Shown here in pieces: positions 12,965-22,932 of a stretch of DNA of 64,000 nucleotides (position 1 is the first letter of the stretch; each line of letters opens with the position of its first letter). The translations under genes were made by a program, and so were the position numbers. The stretch lies in the NCBI GenBank assembly GCA_036245525.1, contig BTPG01000004.1, forward strand, positions 21,047,255 to 21,111,254. The letters are read 5' to 3'. The notes beneath the pieces are model-generated. The model was given only the letters and a program-made list of their open reading frames with translations, ran no database searches and was not told the origin of the DNA. The DNA is from Semisulcospira habei. Its lineage: Eukaryota > Mollusca > Gastropoda > Semisulcospiridae.

Positions 12965-13522
12965 CTGAGAGAAATTGGCTTCATTTTATTTTAATACGAA
13001 CTCTCCTTCGGTTGGTAAACAGCTCACGGGCCAAGCTGGATTTTATTTGCCAGAGGCATCATATATTATCATGATGATAATCTTTGTCTCTTGGTATTTA
13101 TGTCAACCATTTATACCCTTGTTCCTCAGACAGGGAAAGTCATAGAGGTTTGCGATTAGTATTTTACGTCGTCGACCGTTGACTGATAGAGGCTATAAGA
13201 AGATCGCTGATCTAACAAATTGTCGGTAAAAGCCCAACTGCAAACTCCACAGGGATGGGACTTTGGCGCCTAGTCGTTTGTCTTTGGAAAATGACATCCA
13301 GGGTCCTTTAGATGGTTTGGTGGTGGAACACTGGTTGGTAATCGATGGTGTTCTTTGCTGGCTCGATTCCTGGAAGATTTTGCGCTGATGTGTTGTCCAG
13401 ATCCTAGACAAAGTCGCACGTGTATCTCGTACGATTACCGCCATCAGAGTGGCAACAGATCAACACTATTTCATCTGATTCAAGTATTGATACCGTAGAA
13501 CGCCTTTCTAAACAAACACCTT

Positions 13523-13632
13523 CCCAATGCGCAAAAGACCATTGGGTCGATGTCGGCCGCCGTTGGCCCGCGCACAGCCGTGCGCGGGCCAATGGCGGCC
13601 AACGTCGGCCCGATGGCCTTTTGCGCATTGGG
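13523..13632. repeat. family C hairpin with full outer arms
   Basis: Same outer arms CCCAATGCGCAAAAG and complement as at 11,756, with few mismatches. Confidence 0.9.
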
Positions 13633-13948
13633 GTAACGGCGACTCCGTTACGTTTGCCAGCTCACATGGTTTGTGAAAAGATGGGCGTTCGAGTCGTAGT
13701 TTAAACTGAACAAAAATAAAACAACATTATATTTACAAATAAACCGCTCTGGAGAAGGCAGCTTTTACTGTGTCTGTTCTGACGTTTTGTGGTAAGCCTC
13801 AATCCCAGAGCACCCTATATCTGACACATCCATTTTTTATCTGACGTGGTTCAGCTTTTAAAATGTGTTTATACCCAAGTTAAACTGAAATACATCCGGC
13901 TTATGTTTGATTTCCAAAGGCAAGGTTGGTTCTGTCCTGTAAAGGCAA

Positions 13949-14031
13949 ATGACAGCAAGTCCATTTTTGTGAACAGCGAGATGTTCATTGTATACAATTA
14001 AAATCTCGCTTTTCGCAAAAATGGACTTGCA
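13949..14031. repeat. inverted repeat GCAAGTCCATTTTTG
   Basis: Left arm GCAAGTCCATTTTTGTGAAC, right arm the complement with GCGAGAT inside. Weaker relatives lie at about 1,535-1,620 and 50,850-50,985. Confidence 0.7.
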
Positions 14032-14416
14032 CCCTTTTGCCTTCACAGGGCGGCTTTTTTCCCCCGCGTCTTAATTCCGTCGTAAAGGACGGTTCTCTAG
14101 AGATTTAAAGGTGTTTGAAGATGCCTTCATTTCAGCTGTAGTTCTTTCACGTCCGGGATTTTGACATTTACATCCTAATGATGTACGCAGACTTTAAACA
14201 CAAACAAAATCTTTTTAGTATCGGTTGTTGATTGACATGTTTCAGATACAGCCGACGTTTGTTGAAAAAAAAAAAAAAAAAAAAAAAAAATGGCGGTGTG
14301 TGTTACGAAACGCTCTTGTGAACGTCAGTACTCGCGAAAATCCTCAAGAAAAAAAAAACTGAAATAAAAATGTCTGACAGATCATTGTTGTCGAGAAGTC
14401 CAGGTTCTGGTTTTTG

Positions 14417-14512
14417 TTAACCCCGCCCTTAGGCTGTCGGTAACGGGTTTTGTCAAGGTGATTCCTGCAGGAATCACCTCGACAAAACCCGCTACCGACA
14501 GCCAAAGGTTAA
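14417..14512. mobile_element. family D TTAA mini-element (96 bp)
   Basis: TTAACC at both tips. Arms are GGCTGTCGGTAACGGGTTTT, then GGTGATTCCTGCAGGAATCA at the centre. Confidence 0.8.
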
Positions 14513-14698
14513 CCTCTCTACTGGCACCAACTAGGATAATGTTTGTGAAATCATCTTAGATTCCCTGCTGGTCAGTCCTGTTTTCATAACCCCTTTGCTG
14601 CCAGTTGACGACGAATTGCGCGTCTGATCCACACACTACGCAATGACCGAGAGTCGCGTGAAAAACACAGACGTAAGTAGGACAAAAATGGGCATAAT

Positions 14699-14799
14699 GA
14701 ACACAGGACTAACAAGGGACATAAATCCTCATGAAGAACACAGGACTAACAAGGGACATAAATCCTCATAATGTGGCTCATGAGGGTTTATGTCTCTTG
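14699..14799. repeat. family A remnant with duplicated left arm
   Basis: AACACAGGACTAACAAGGGA followed by CATAAATCCTCAT occurs twice in tandem, then one right arm ending TTATGTCTCTTG. Confidence 0.75.
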
Positions 14800-14816
14800 C
14801 AGATGTATGGCGACTC

Positions 14817-14948
<132 letters not shown>

Positions 14949-15112
14949 TCCCGCCTTCTTTCTCTCCTAAACAAGTATGCTAACAGCTTAGCCTCGTAAC
15001 TCACCTCGTAGCTCTATGTTTCAAGAAATACCTGTTCACGCGAGCCATAATTTACCCAAACCGCTCAGTGTAGAAAGTCACAACACAGCCCCTCAACGAA
15101 CCAATCCCTCTG

Positions 15113-15174
15113 CAAGAGACACAGATCCTCAAGAACCCCGCAGTCGCGGGGTTCACGAGGATCTATGCCTCTTG
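15113..15174. repeat. family A hairpin
   Basis: AAGAACCCCG/CGGGGTTCACG near the loop. Confidence 0.85.
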
Positions 15175-15278
15175 CGGCTCTGTTTCTGTGGACGTTAATT
15201 AATAAATTTGAAACCCTCACAGACGGAAGTCACGACATGCATTATGTGTGAAGAACACAGATATGAATGGAGACATAA

Positions 15279-15339
15279 AGAGTCATATATCTTCATGAAC
15301 TCCCGCGATTGCGGGGTTCTTGAGGATCTATGCCTCTTG
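15279..15339. repeat. family A hairpin, left end decayed
   Basis: Left arm AGTCATATATCTTCATGAAC; right arm complete. Confidence 0.8.
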
Positions 15340-15651
15340 AACTTTGGTGTAGTTGTATTGTCTGGGCAGTGAAATGCATAAACTCTACTTGCTACATGCC
15401 CAACACCTGACAGACGCCGTTCAGAAGGTGTGACCTCACCCAGACAAATATCACAGATGAAAATCTCATATGAATAAATGTAGCATCCTTGGCTGCTTTA
15501 CCCCAGTGGTCCATATACATTTGTTGGCGTTCGTTCAAACACTGCCTTGTCTTCCATCATACTTTTTTCCCCCTCCTGTCTTCACCTCCCCTCCCGAGAC
15601 CTGTGTAAATCTCTTGCACCTCAGTCTCTCTCGTCCAGTGCGACTCGTCTG

Positions 15652-15715
15652 CAAGAGGCATAGATCCTCATGAGCCCCTGCGGCCGCAGGGGCTCATGAG
15701 AATCTATGCCTCTTG
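15652..15715. repeat. family A hairpin
   Basis: Loop CGGCCG, nearly perfect. Confidence 0.9.
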
Positions 15716-16018
15716 GTGGTTTACGGTTGGGCCTATTTTGTCCCGTGTCATCTTCGATTGATGGAGTAGTAAGGGTTACAAGCCCGGTAAATCTGTCCAC
15801 CTATCCCGTTAGCGGTTTGAGGTGCTAGTCAGTGCGGAGCCTGCCCAGGTAGAGACGCCTACCTTGAGACCAATAAGGAAAAGAAAAGTAGAAAAAAACA
15901 ACAACAAAAAAACCCTGTTACAATCTCAGCTTCAGGAGTCGACATTTTGGATGGCGTTTTTAGAATCGTCTCGTTAACTCGTTCGAGACGTGCCACATTC
16001 GGATACGCCTCAAACGTG

Positions 16019-16237
16019 TTAATCCCTTCCTTGCCACTGTACGTAATTTTTGTTTCTGAGATCTGTGTTCGTTCAACGATCAAAAGCCAAAAACCGTCCA
16101 AGAAACGTGGATGCAACAACTTGGTCTCAGCAAGAGGCATAGATCCTCATGAGCCCCCGCAGTCGCGGGGGCTCATGGGGATCTATGTCTCTTGCAACTG
16201 GATAGCGTTCACATTTTCTCGGCAGTGAAGGGGTTAA
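16019..16237. mobile_element. complete family A TTAA mini-element
   Basis: TTAATCCCTTCCTTGCC at the left and CTCGGCAGTGAAGGGGTTAA at the right, with the hairpin at 16,131-16,194. A fragment with family E tip (TTAACTCGTTCGAGACG, 15,973-16,018) abuts it. Confidence 0.75.
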
Positions 16238-16499
16238 TATGAAGTAGCCTGTACTCACACAACCTACGCCTCGAACACATGAAATGCTACCACCTCGCTG
16301 CGTCGCTCCGTTCTAACCGAGAGATAGTAACTATGGGCGGAAATGGACAATTTATATCTATTCCAAAATTCCAGGATTTTTCGACCGCTTACTCCCACGC
16401 CTTGACGCCGCCCGTTTTTCTAGGTTTCTCCTTATTTTTTTCAGTAAAATAAAGGTTTCCAAATTCAATGTCATTAAAATTAATATTTTTTATTATAAA

Positions 16500-17033
16500 A
16501 TGAATCAAGACGAATTACTTCTTCTAAATGATATCAATGCTGTAGAAAACAAAGACTTAGACTCGAAAAAACAGCGCCTTCTTTCTGTAGTTGTGTCAGG
16601 CAAATCAAAGACTTATCTCGGAAAACAATACATGACAGAGGATATTGAATCTCTCACCGCTGAGGAGCTAATCAAGCTTCATTCTAAATATGAAAACCAC
16701 ATTGCTTCACTAATGACTCGTGATTTGAGTCGATCTCTAGTATGTCTATACACAAAAGCAGTGAGTCACTTTCTACCTGTGGATAGTGACAGTCTTTCAC
16801 ACGACCTTGAAAGCAATCCTATTGTTTCAAGTTCAATTGGCAAATTAGCATGTGTCATGTTTTACAAGTTTGGAAATTACCTTGCACCTGTTGTAACATT
16901 ACTAGTTACTGGGAGCCATATTGATTTCTCAAAAATAAATTTTACTGCAGAAGAAAATGGACGAAACCCAGACGACTCCACAACCGAACCCCAGTCCAGT
17001 TTTGACACAGGTTCAAACTGTGACGAAGACTAA
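16500..17033 (+). CDS. element protein of 177 aa, possible membrane protein
   Basis: I do not recognise a named family. The N-terminal half (residues 1-100) is charged and predicted helical, with short acidic and Leu-rich stretches. Residues about 112-140 are hydrophobic and include a run around GNYLAPVVTLLV, consistent with one membrane segment. The C-terminal 30 residues are acidic and Ser/Thr-rich. The ATG follows an AT-rich stretch ending in TTATAAAATG. The gene is first of a plus-strand run of four small genes leading to the integrase, and its last 77 nt overlap the next gene in another frame. A virion or membrane role is only inferred from position and hydrophobicity. Confidence 0.75.
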   Translation: MNQDELLLLNDINAVENKDLDSKKQRLLSVVVSGKSKTYLGKQYMTEDIESLTAEELIKLHSKYENHIASLMTRDLSRSLVCLYTKAVSHFLPVDSDSLSHDLESNPIVSSSIGKLACVMFYKFGNYLAPVVTLLVTGSHIDFSKINFTAEENGRNPDDSTTEPQSSFDTGSNCDED

Positions 17034-17427
17034 AAGTCCAGGCAGGGTTGAGGCTGGAAAAAGATTAGCCGAATATAATAGGCAAAAAAAATTACAGCTT
17101 CAAGCGCAAACAGAAAAGACTCATGTAACTGATCCACCGTCAGGATCGTCAGGACCTGTGTCAATACCGTCAGGGCCGTCACTCTCTCATCAAAGTGAGA
17201 GACAAACAACTAACCCTGTCCCCCGCCCTGACCCCGGCCCTCAATCAACAAAATATATACTTGTCGGATTTGTTGTCGGATTTGGTTACGTAGGTTATCA
17301 ATTATACAAAAAATACAAACCACAGACTCGTACAGTGACCAAAAAATCAGACACTCCAAAAACAAAACCAGAAGTCGCCACATTATCAGTAACACCCAAA
17401 GCCGTTGACCCATTTTATATGCAGTAA
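16957..17427 (+). CDS. element protein of 156 aa with basic patch and membrane anchor
   Basis: No named family recognised. The gene starts inside the previous one (77 nt overlap, different frame). A basic segment at residues 27-45 (SPGRVEAGKRLAEYNRQKK) could bind nucleic acid or act as a membrane-proximal signal. Residues 53-97 are rich in Pro, Ser and Gly, residues 100-117 are hydrophobic (one membrane helix), and the tail is basic. The stop codon reads TAAATAAA, so it overlaps a canonical polyadenylation signal. The layout suggests a small virion membrane protein, but this is inference. Confidence 0.7.
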   Translation: MDETQTTPQPNPSPVLTQVQTVTKTKSPGRVEAGKRLAEYNRQKKLQLQAQTEKTHVTDPPSGSSGPVSIPSGPSLSHQSERQTTNPVPRPDPGPQSTKYILVGFVVGFGYVGYQLYKKYKPQTRTVTKKSDTPKTKPEVATLSVTPKAVDPFYMQ

Positions 17428-17451
17428 ATAAAAATATTATTTTAATTTTTC

Positions 17452-17463
17452 TTGCCTTAAAAA
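17452..17463 (+). promoter_or_regulatory. start-adjacent motif of the 76-aa gene
   Basis: TTGCCTTAAAAA directly before ATG; the TTGC box is a variant of TTGT. Confidence 0.4.
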
Positions 17464-17694
17464 ATGAATGACACAAAGAACTTGATGAACCTTGTCTATC
17501 ACTCTGCCGTGATAAGTGGACTAGCAGTAGCTTATTCTATGCTAGGAAAAAGTCTACTCAAAATGAAATCAGCAGACTTGAGTAGACTCGATTTCGAAGA
17601 CAGCGCTAAGCTAATTATAGTTGTAACAGCGTCGATTGCGACAAAAGATTTTCTTGTTAAGCAAGGAATTATTCCCGAAAATGTTTCTATGTAA
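17464..17694 (+). CDS. small hydrophobic element protein, 76 aa
   Basis: Unrecognised. Two moderately hydrophobic stretches (about residues 13-30 and 48-60) flank a short charged linker, suggesting a hairpin membrane protein. The ATG directly follows TTGCCTTAAAAA, a form of the start-adjacent motif seen on other genes of the element. The stop is again TAAATAAA, overlapping a polyadenylation signal, and the next gene begins 11 nt later. A real gene is supported by the tight packing and the start motif, although it is short. Confidence 0.65.
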   Translation: MNDTKNLMNLVYHSAVISGLAVAYSMLGKSLLKMKSADLSRLDFEDSAKLIIVVTASIATKDFLVKQGIIPENVSM

Positions 17695-17705
17695 ATAAAA
17701 AAAAT

Positions 17706-18140
17706 ATGGCGACGATAGCTATTATGATTGGTGGGGCAGTTGTTAACGCATTGGCTTTCAGTGGCTCAAACTATCTCTTTTCAAAAATGGGTAGAGAGGA
17801 ATCTGCAGAAGAAATGAAGCGTCATAATGAAGCATCTGAAAAACTTGCTCAAGCCCAACAGGATTATGAGAAGCAAAGAATTGAGAAACTTGATTTCATC
17901 AATGAAAAACTCAGGCTTGAAGGTCACGCACAACATACGTTTTCAAATACAGACGAAGCAATCAGGGAATATTTTCTTGTCACAGGTGAAGACATGTCTA
18001 TCCCAAAACCGAAACTAAGTGACTATTACAAACCGAGTACAGAACAAAGAAACGGAGAGATAATCTTTGTTCTAGTGGGAATGACATTTGTTTATTTTAC
18101 AGGAGTTTTCATTGCTAGAAAAAATGGCAGCCGAAAATAA
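17706..18140 (+). CDS. element protein of 144 aa, two membrane segments and a coiled coil
   Basis: Unrecognised family. Residues 1-26 are hydrophobic and Gly/Ala-rich. Residues about 30-70 are highly charged with heptad-like spacing (coiled coil). Residues 118-136 form a second membrane segment followed by a basic tail. The gene overlaps the integrase start at 18,124 by 17 nt, so the two are tightly coupled. With its three upstream neighbours it forms a cassette of four small proteins, all with hydrophobic segments. Confidence 0.7.
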   Translation: MATIAIMIGGAVVNALAFSGSNYLFSKMGREESAEEMKRHNEASEKLAQAQQDYEKQRIEKLDFINEKLRLEGHAQHTFSNTDEAIREYFLVTGEDMSIPKPKLSDYYKPSTEQRNGEIIFVLVGMTFVYFTGVFIARKNGSRK

Positions 18141-19098
18141 ACTATCAAAAATATATTACTCTCCATCAGGCTATTGGAAAGGGCAAACAGCTATTCAGAA
18201 ATTACATACCGCTGTGGGCGGAGATATAACACTCAATCAGGTCAAACAATGGTTACAGAGACAAGCAATTTGGCAGATATATCTTCCTGCTCCAAGAAAG
18301 ATAACAAGGCCTCATTTTCAGAACACTACCCCAAATGACACACACCAAATGGACCTCCTGTTTCTTCCACACGATACAATAAGAAAGAAACGATACAAGT
18401 ATGCACTGACTGTTGTAGACATTGCTTCAAGATATAAAGACGCTGAACCCATATCTGACAAAACAGCCAGTACAGTTGCTACTGCTTTATCTAGTATCTA
18501 TAAAAGAGGCCCTTTAAGATACCCCAGACTTGTACAAGTTGATGATGGATCTGAATTTAAGGGCGCAGTTAATCAGTTATTTGCTAAGCATGGTGTACTG
18601 GTCAGACGCGGTATTCCAGGTGTGCACAGATCACAGGCAATTGTTGAAAACTTTAACAAACAGTTATCAGAAAGACTTTTCAGTTACCAGTATTCTAAGG
18701 AACTCATGCATGACACCCGTAACACTGAATGGGTTAAGCGATTACCACATGTGATAAAAGCAATGAACAATGAAGGACACCCAAAACCTGCTGATGCTAT
18801 TAAATTGAAAACAATTACAGAGCCAAAAACAATGTCAACCCAGGCACCGCTTGCACCAGACACAAGTTTATTTACTAAACAGGTGAGATATTTATATCAG
18901 CCAGGGGAGGCTGAAAATGACGACAGATGCAGGGCAACAGACCCCATCTGGCCAACATCCGTTCATAATATAAAAAAAATAATTCCTGGTCCTGATGCAA
19001 CAATATATTACCTGTACGACCCTGCACCCCAGAGGGCATTTGTCAGAGAAGAATTACAGATTATTCCCTCAGACACCGTTACTCATTTCAGTAACTAA
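18124..19098 (+). CDS. INT: retroviral-type (rve) DDE integrase, 324 aa
   Basis: Predicted to catalyse insertion of the linear element DNA into the host genome. The rve core is clear: Asp77 in QMDLL, Asp140 in QVDDGSEF and Glu175 in AIVENFN, giving the expected spacing of 35 residues between the second Asp and the Glu. Residues 1-55 resemble the helical N-terminal region of such integrases. Residues about 255-320 (YQPGEAE to EELQII) look like a small beta-barrel or chromo-like C-terminal domain. The frame is open upstream to a TTG at 18,088, but the ATG at 18,124 preceded by four A is the natural start. The 3' end runs 30 nt into the convergent polymerase gene. Confidence 0.93.
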   Translation: MAAENKLSKIYYSPSGYWKGQTAIQKLHTAVGGDITLNQVKQWLQRQAIWQIYLPAPRKITRPHFQNTTPNDTHQMDLLFLPHDTIRKKRYKYALTVVDIASRYKDAEPISDKTASTVATALSSIYKRGPLRYPRLVQVDDGSEFKGAVNQLFAKHGVLVRRGIPGVHRSQAIVENFNKQLSERLFSYQYSKELMHDTRNTEWVKRLPHVIKAMNNEGHPKPADAIKLKTITEPKTMSTQAPLAPDTSLFTKQVRYLYQPGEAENDDRCRATDPIWPTSVHNIKKIIPGPDATIYYLYDPAPQRAFVREELQIIPSDTVTHFSN

Positions 19099-22000
19099 GT
19101 CGTCAATTAATTCATCAACCAGTTCATCACAAATGTCTTCAGATAACTTGAGTCTATAATGTCCAGGTGCATAAGCTTTTTCTTTAGTGCGAAACACTCG
19201 TTTCGTGTCTCCAACTGCAAGTGACTTCTTATGTGTTTGGATCATTTCAAGATTATGTTTGTTTGATCTCAGTGACTTGTTTGGATAATCAGGCATTAAT
19301 GCACCATCTAACACTTGCTTGTAATGTTCATGACGAATGTCTTTATTTTTTATTGCTGTTTTTTTTATTCCTTTGGCTTTCGACTGACTACCTTTCTGGT
19401 GCAGTATAGAATACATTTTGGACCTCAGTCCAACATACTCAACTATAGGCACACCATTCAGTTCATCTTTAAACTTACCAGGCACTTTCTTGTTTTGTGT
19501 GCTGAACAATGGGTGGTCTTTAGGGTAGTCAGATGTGTCATACATGTGTAACTCTGTTTTCATGTCTTCATAAAAGTCTTCAGTAGGCACGTCTATGATC
19601 ATAGAGTCAGTGTCAGTGTATAGCAGACGACACTCAGGATATTTTGGTTTGAAGTAATCATAATAAAATTCAAGCATCAACAGTTTTGACAACTCCAGAA
19701 TTGCCATACCAATGAATACTGGCTTGTCCAGTTTAACAATCTTTTTTTTGAGTGACACTGCATACAATGATGAATGAAATTCTTTATACCCTGTGTACTG
19801 TGGCTTACCTGTAAGTTTAATTGCACCCAATTCAGTTGTGACTAGTCTCACATCTTTTCTGTGATGAGGATTTTCCATTGTCTTGCCAAAACAGGCATTG
19901 TTCATAAGCTTAAAGAAGTCTTTGTCAAATGCAGTGTTGCCGTCTCTGGCACGAAGGGTTGTGTTCTTCATTATGTAATCTTTCATGAAAGCACTCTGAT
20001 CAAATTGAATTCCTCTGTGAACTTTCTTTAGTACTAACCCATGTCTGATGTAAAACTGCAACAAGCGGTAGTGACAAACGTAATTGAATTTGTCATTTAG
20101 ATTTGGCACAAGTTTAGTGTCTTCTTTTTTCCCTGTCATACTCATTTTCTCAACTGCTAATGGATAATCATTATGATAATCATGTAGATGGTGCGGGTAC
20201 TCCAGGTCTACTTCAAAGATCCAACCCTTCGCATCGTTTCGGTCATGTGTCATAATATAGTTTGTTATGTCTGTTATGTCATACTGTGACAAATCATGCA
20301 GACAAAAGTTTTTCAAGGGCAATAACTCACACATTGCCCAGCCATAAAGGTTATTAGCGTCCAAGTACGTAATGAATGACCTTGACCCCGGGCTTGAGGG
20401 GTCAAACCCCCGGCCAAGGTCACCATGGGCGTCCAGATATTTATTGTTGGCTCTGGCGTAGTTATTTGCTGCAATACTAATGCCTCCTCTCAATCCACGT
20501 TCCACCATTTCACCCATCGTACGATCAGACAACAGGTTTATAAATATCTTACTGGATTTCAAAAATGCATCCCATGTCATGCCAGGACTAGTTATGTAAC
20601 AAGCAGGGTCAAGCTTGTAGTGTAACAAACCCTTTTCACGGTAACTTTCAAATACGTCTGCTAGCAAGCAAACGTCAGCTTTCAAGTACTGGTCATGGTA
20701 GTCACCAATCGTTTGACACCCCAACTTCCCCCACGCATCAAGTGCATGTTGATATTCAGAGTCAGAAATACCTTTACCAGTTAGTGTAGAATAAAATTTC
20801 TCTTTTGGTGGCAGTCTTGTTTCCTCAAACACAACCCAGTGATCAATGTACTCATACGGATACACACCTTTCTTAACCAAGTCTGGCTCAAAATATTTAC
20901 TCGTTATTGGATACTCGGTCAGTCCTTCTGCAAGACTAGCCAATCCTAAAGATAAATGTTGCATGGAGTCATAAAATGCTAATTTGTCTAACCTAAAAGT
21001 CAAGTATTTCTCAGTTGTCTGGGCAATACAACTTATGTTTTTGTAAGACTCATCTACAGCCTGCATGATAATGTGTGAATCATACCCTTTGAGATTGTGA
21101 AAAAAGATTGGTAACTTGTATGTCTTGGGATCTATTTTTAATAACAAGTTGCAATTGTTATGTGCAGCTCCTCTGTAACGCCCAGTTATGTGATCGTGGT
21201 CACGAACTTTATCACCCCCTAAAGGCTGTTCACAAATCCAACACGTCTCAGCTGTATCAAATTTCAGTTTGTCTTCTTCTGTCATCACCAAAGGCATCTG
21301 ACATGTTGTGAGATACTGTACTACCTGACTATACAGATGTCTCATTTCTGTTAAAAACAGACAAGCTGCATTTTCACCCCTGTAAATAACAGGTTCTGAA
21401 TGAAGACCGTCTGACCTAACAAGAATGTATCCAAAAGAACACACCACTTGGTCACTCAGTTTTATAGTCTTTGGTAATGACTCTGGAACAGGACCCTCAT
21501 ATGGTACAACCAATGATTCAAAATCTGCATACACTACAAACGGCAACTTTTGCTGATTCCCATAGTTCTTAAAATAAACCTTGCTGCCAGGATCTGGATA
21601 CTTAAGTACAGTTTGTATGTCATCAGCTGATCTGCAGTGTAGGACGTGTTTGTGTGCTACTGAAATAGAGGAGAATCTTTGTAAACATCTTTTACAAACT
21701 TCCTGTTTCCCATTGTGTTTTGTTGTATGTCCATGAATTAGACGTGACATATTTCTGATAATTGTGTAGTGAAAGTTATCACCAGAGCTTATTAATAACA
21801 TATCAACATGTCTATCTTCTGACTGTCCATAGGTTGGGGCAATGGGGGACACTCTAATTGGCTGTAACTTATCAACAGACTCATTATCCCACACATACAC
21901 ATTTACAGATATACCAGGATTTAGTTTTTCAAACAAGTCTATGTCCTCTATTTTAACAGGAAACTCAATGCCACTAAAATCGAGTTCATTTACAAATTTG

Positions 22001-22560
22001 GTGTAGTTAGATACACGTTCAGGTTTTGACTTTACAAAGTGTAGTTTAGCAAGCACACACCACATGAAACAATAGTTGTCATTGTTCTGAATATTAACGA
22101 CAGCCTTTTTGTTTGCTACTTCTGTTGGCAGTGGCAACCACGATTTACCTAATATAGGATGATACCTAGACTGCTTTAGTTGTAGTTCATGTACATGTCC
22201 TTCGTGCCAGCCAGATCCTTTCATTTTTGCACTGTCAATTGCCTGGAGAAAGTCAGGTAATAGTCTGTCTCTAAACACGTTCTCTACCTCCGGTTCTCTT
22301 CTTGTGTTAACTGTGTGTTGTCTTGTTGATATGTACGAAACAATCACTTCACCGTCTACTCTAGTAAATTCTATTTTGGCAACAATCTGAATCTTCACAC
22401 TGCCTGTAAGAAGATTATCTTGTATGACAGAAAAAGAGTTTTCTATTGATTCATAGACATTATTAGTATTGGATATAGGCAAGTCTGTTGTGTGAAACAC
22501 GTTACGTAGGCCTGATGGGCCAGGGTTTGATGAGCCGGGGCTTTGTGAATTGTCCGTCAT
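19069..22560 (-). CDS. POLB: family B DNA polymerase (protein-primed type, DNA_pol_B_2), 1163 aa
   Basis: Replicative polymerase of the element. Exonuclease motifs: ADFES near residues 345-349, N-L-K-G-YDSH near 489-496, and YLKADVCLLADV near 625-636. Polymerase motifs: DANNLYG (734-740), KLMNNACFGKTMEN (884-897) and YTDTDS (981-986). All key acidic residues are present, so it looks active. Two extra modules lie before the core: a Cys/His cluster (C289, C292, H305, H308 or C309 region) resembling a zinc finger, and CWICEQPL...DHDHITGRYRG...HNNCN (440-471), the endonuclease VII-like Cys/His motif known from this polymerase group. Residues 155-170 (NNDNYCFMWCVLAKLH) begin a further conserved-looking domain of unknown role. 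The start is fixed by TTGTCGGACAAATAAAA directly before ATG. Confidence 0.95.
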   Translation of the reverse strand: MTDNSQSPGSSNPGPSGLRNVFHTTDLPISNTNNVYESIENSFSVIQDNLLTGSVKIQIVAKIEFTRVDGEVIVSYISTRQHTVNTRREPEVENVFRDRLLPDFLQAIDSAKMKGSGWHEGHVHELQLKQSRYHPILGKSWLPLPTEVANKKAVVNIQNNDNYCFMWCVLAKLHFVKSKPERVSNYTKFVNELDFSGIEFPVKIEDIDLFEKLNPGISVNVYVWDNESVDKLQPIRVSPIAPTYGQSEDRHVDMLLISSGDNFHYTIIRNMSRLIHGHTTKHNGKQEVCKRCLQRFSSISVAHKHVLHCRSADDIQTVLKYPDPGSKVYFKNYGNQQKLPFVVYADFESLVVPYEGPVPESLPKTIKLSDQVVCSFGYILVRSDGLHSEPVIYRGENAACLFLTEMRHLYSQVVQYLTTCQMPLVMTEEDKLKFDTAETCWICEQPLGGDKVRDHDHITGRYRGAAHNNCNLLLKIDPKTYKLPIFFHNLKGYDSHIIMQAVDESYKNISCIAQTTEKYLTFRLDKLAFYDSMQHLSLGLASLAEGLTEYPITSKYFEPDLVKKGVYPYEYIDHWVVFEETRLPPKEKFYSTLTGKGISDSEYQHALDAWGKLGCQTIGDYHDQYLKADVCLLADVFESYREKGLLHYKLDPACYITSPGMTWDAFLKSSKIFINLLSDRTMGEMVERGLRGGISIAANNYARANNKYLDAHGDLGRGFDPSSPGSRSFITYLDANNLYGWAMCELLPLKNFCLHDLSQYDITDITNYIMTHDRNDAKGWIFEVDLEYPHHLHDYHNDYPLAVEKMSMTGKKEDTKLVPNLNDKFNYVCHYRLLQFYIRHGLVLKKVHRGIQFDQSAFMKDYIMKNTTLRARDGNTAFDKDFFKLMNNACFGKTMENPHHRKDVRLVTTELGAIKLTGKPQYTGYKEFHSSLYAVSLKKKIVKLDKPVFIGMAILELSKLLMLEFYYDYFKPKYPECRLLYTDTDSMIIDVPTEDFYEDMKTELHMYDTSDYPKDHPLFSTQNKKVPGKFKDELNGVPIVEYVGLRSKMYSILHQKGSQSKAKGIKKTAIKNKDIRHEHYKQVLDGALMPDYPNKSLRSNKHNLEMIQTHKKSLAVGDTKRVFRTKEKAYAPGHYRLKLSEDICDELVDELIDDLVTEMSNGV

Positions 22561-22577
22561 TTTTATTTGTCCGACAA
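22561..22577 (-). promoter_or_regulatory. start-adjacent motif of the PolB gene
   Basis: On the minus strand TTGTCGGACAAATAAAA runs directly into the ATG. The TTGT box and the A-rich run abutting ATG recur on several genes of the element. Confidence 0.6.
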
Positions 22578-22596
22578 AATAATAAATGAAAAAATA

Positions 22597-22932
22597 TTAC
22601 CGCTGGCTCACCTTGTGTAATACCACTTTATTAACTGTAACACTGTCAATATAAACATTTAGTTTGCGCAGTTGTTTAAATATGCTATAACAAACTTCTC
22701 CTAACCAACCATAGTTGGTATCATCAACTTTAAAAGTAGGTGTCTTTAAATCAACTGTCATGCACTCCACATCTGGATGCTCATCGACATAATCCAAAGT
22801 CACACTATATGTAACATATATTTCTGATGGTGCTGAAAGGCTTATGTAAGTCTGTTTGGGTGATATTAAATCAGTAAAGTGCATAACATCTTTGAAAAGG
22901 TGTGTAAGATCAAGCACTTGTCCGTCTGTCAT
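22597..22932 (-). CDS. element protein of 111 aa, unknown
   Basis: Unrecognised. A small protein without membrane segments, of mixed alpha/beta appearance and mildly acidic in its middle part. It sits between the ATPase and the polymerase with gaps of 36 nt on either side, on the same strand. Its ATG is immediately preceded by TTGTCCAATAAAA, the clearest form of the start-adjacent motif, which supports it as a separately expressed gene. Its place between packaging and replication genes gives no firm functional clue. Confidence 0.7.
   Translation of the reverse strand: MTDGQVLDLTHLFKDVMHFTDLISPKQTYISLSAPSEIYVTYSVTLDYVDEHPDVECMTVDLKTPTFKVDDTNYGWLGEVCYSIFKQLRKLNVYIDSVTVNKVVLHKVSQR

Noticed and set aside
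18088..18123. N-terminal extension of the integrase
   Set aside because: It starts with TTG, and the ATG at 18,124 has the expected A-rich lead and fits the domain.
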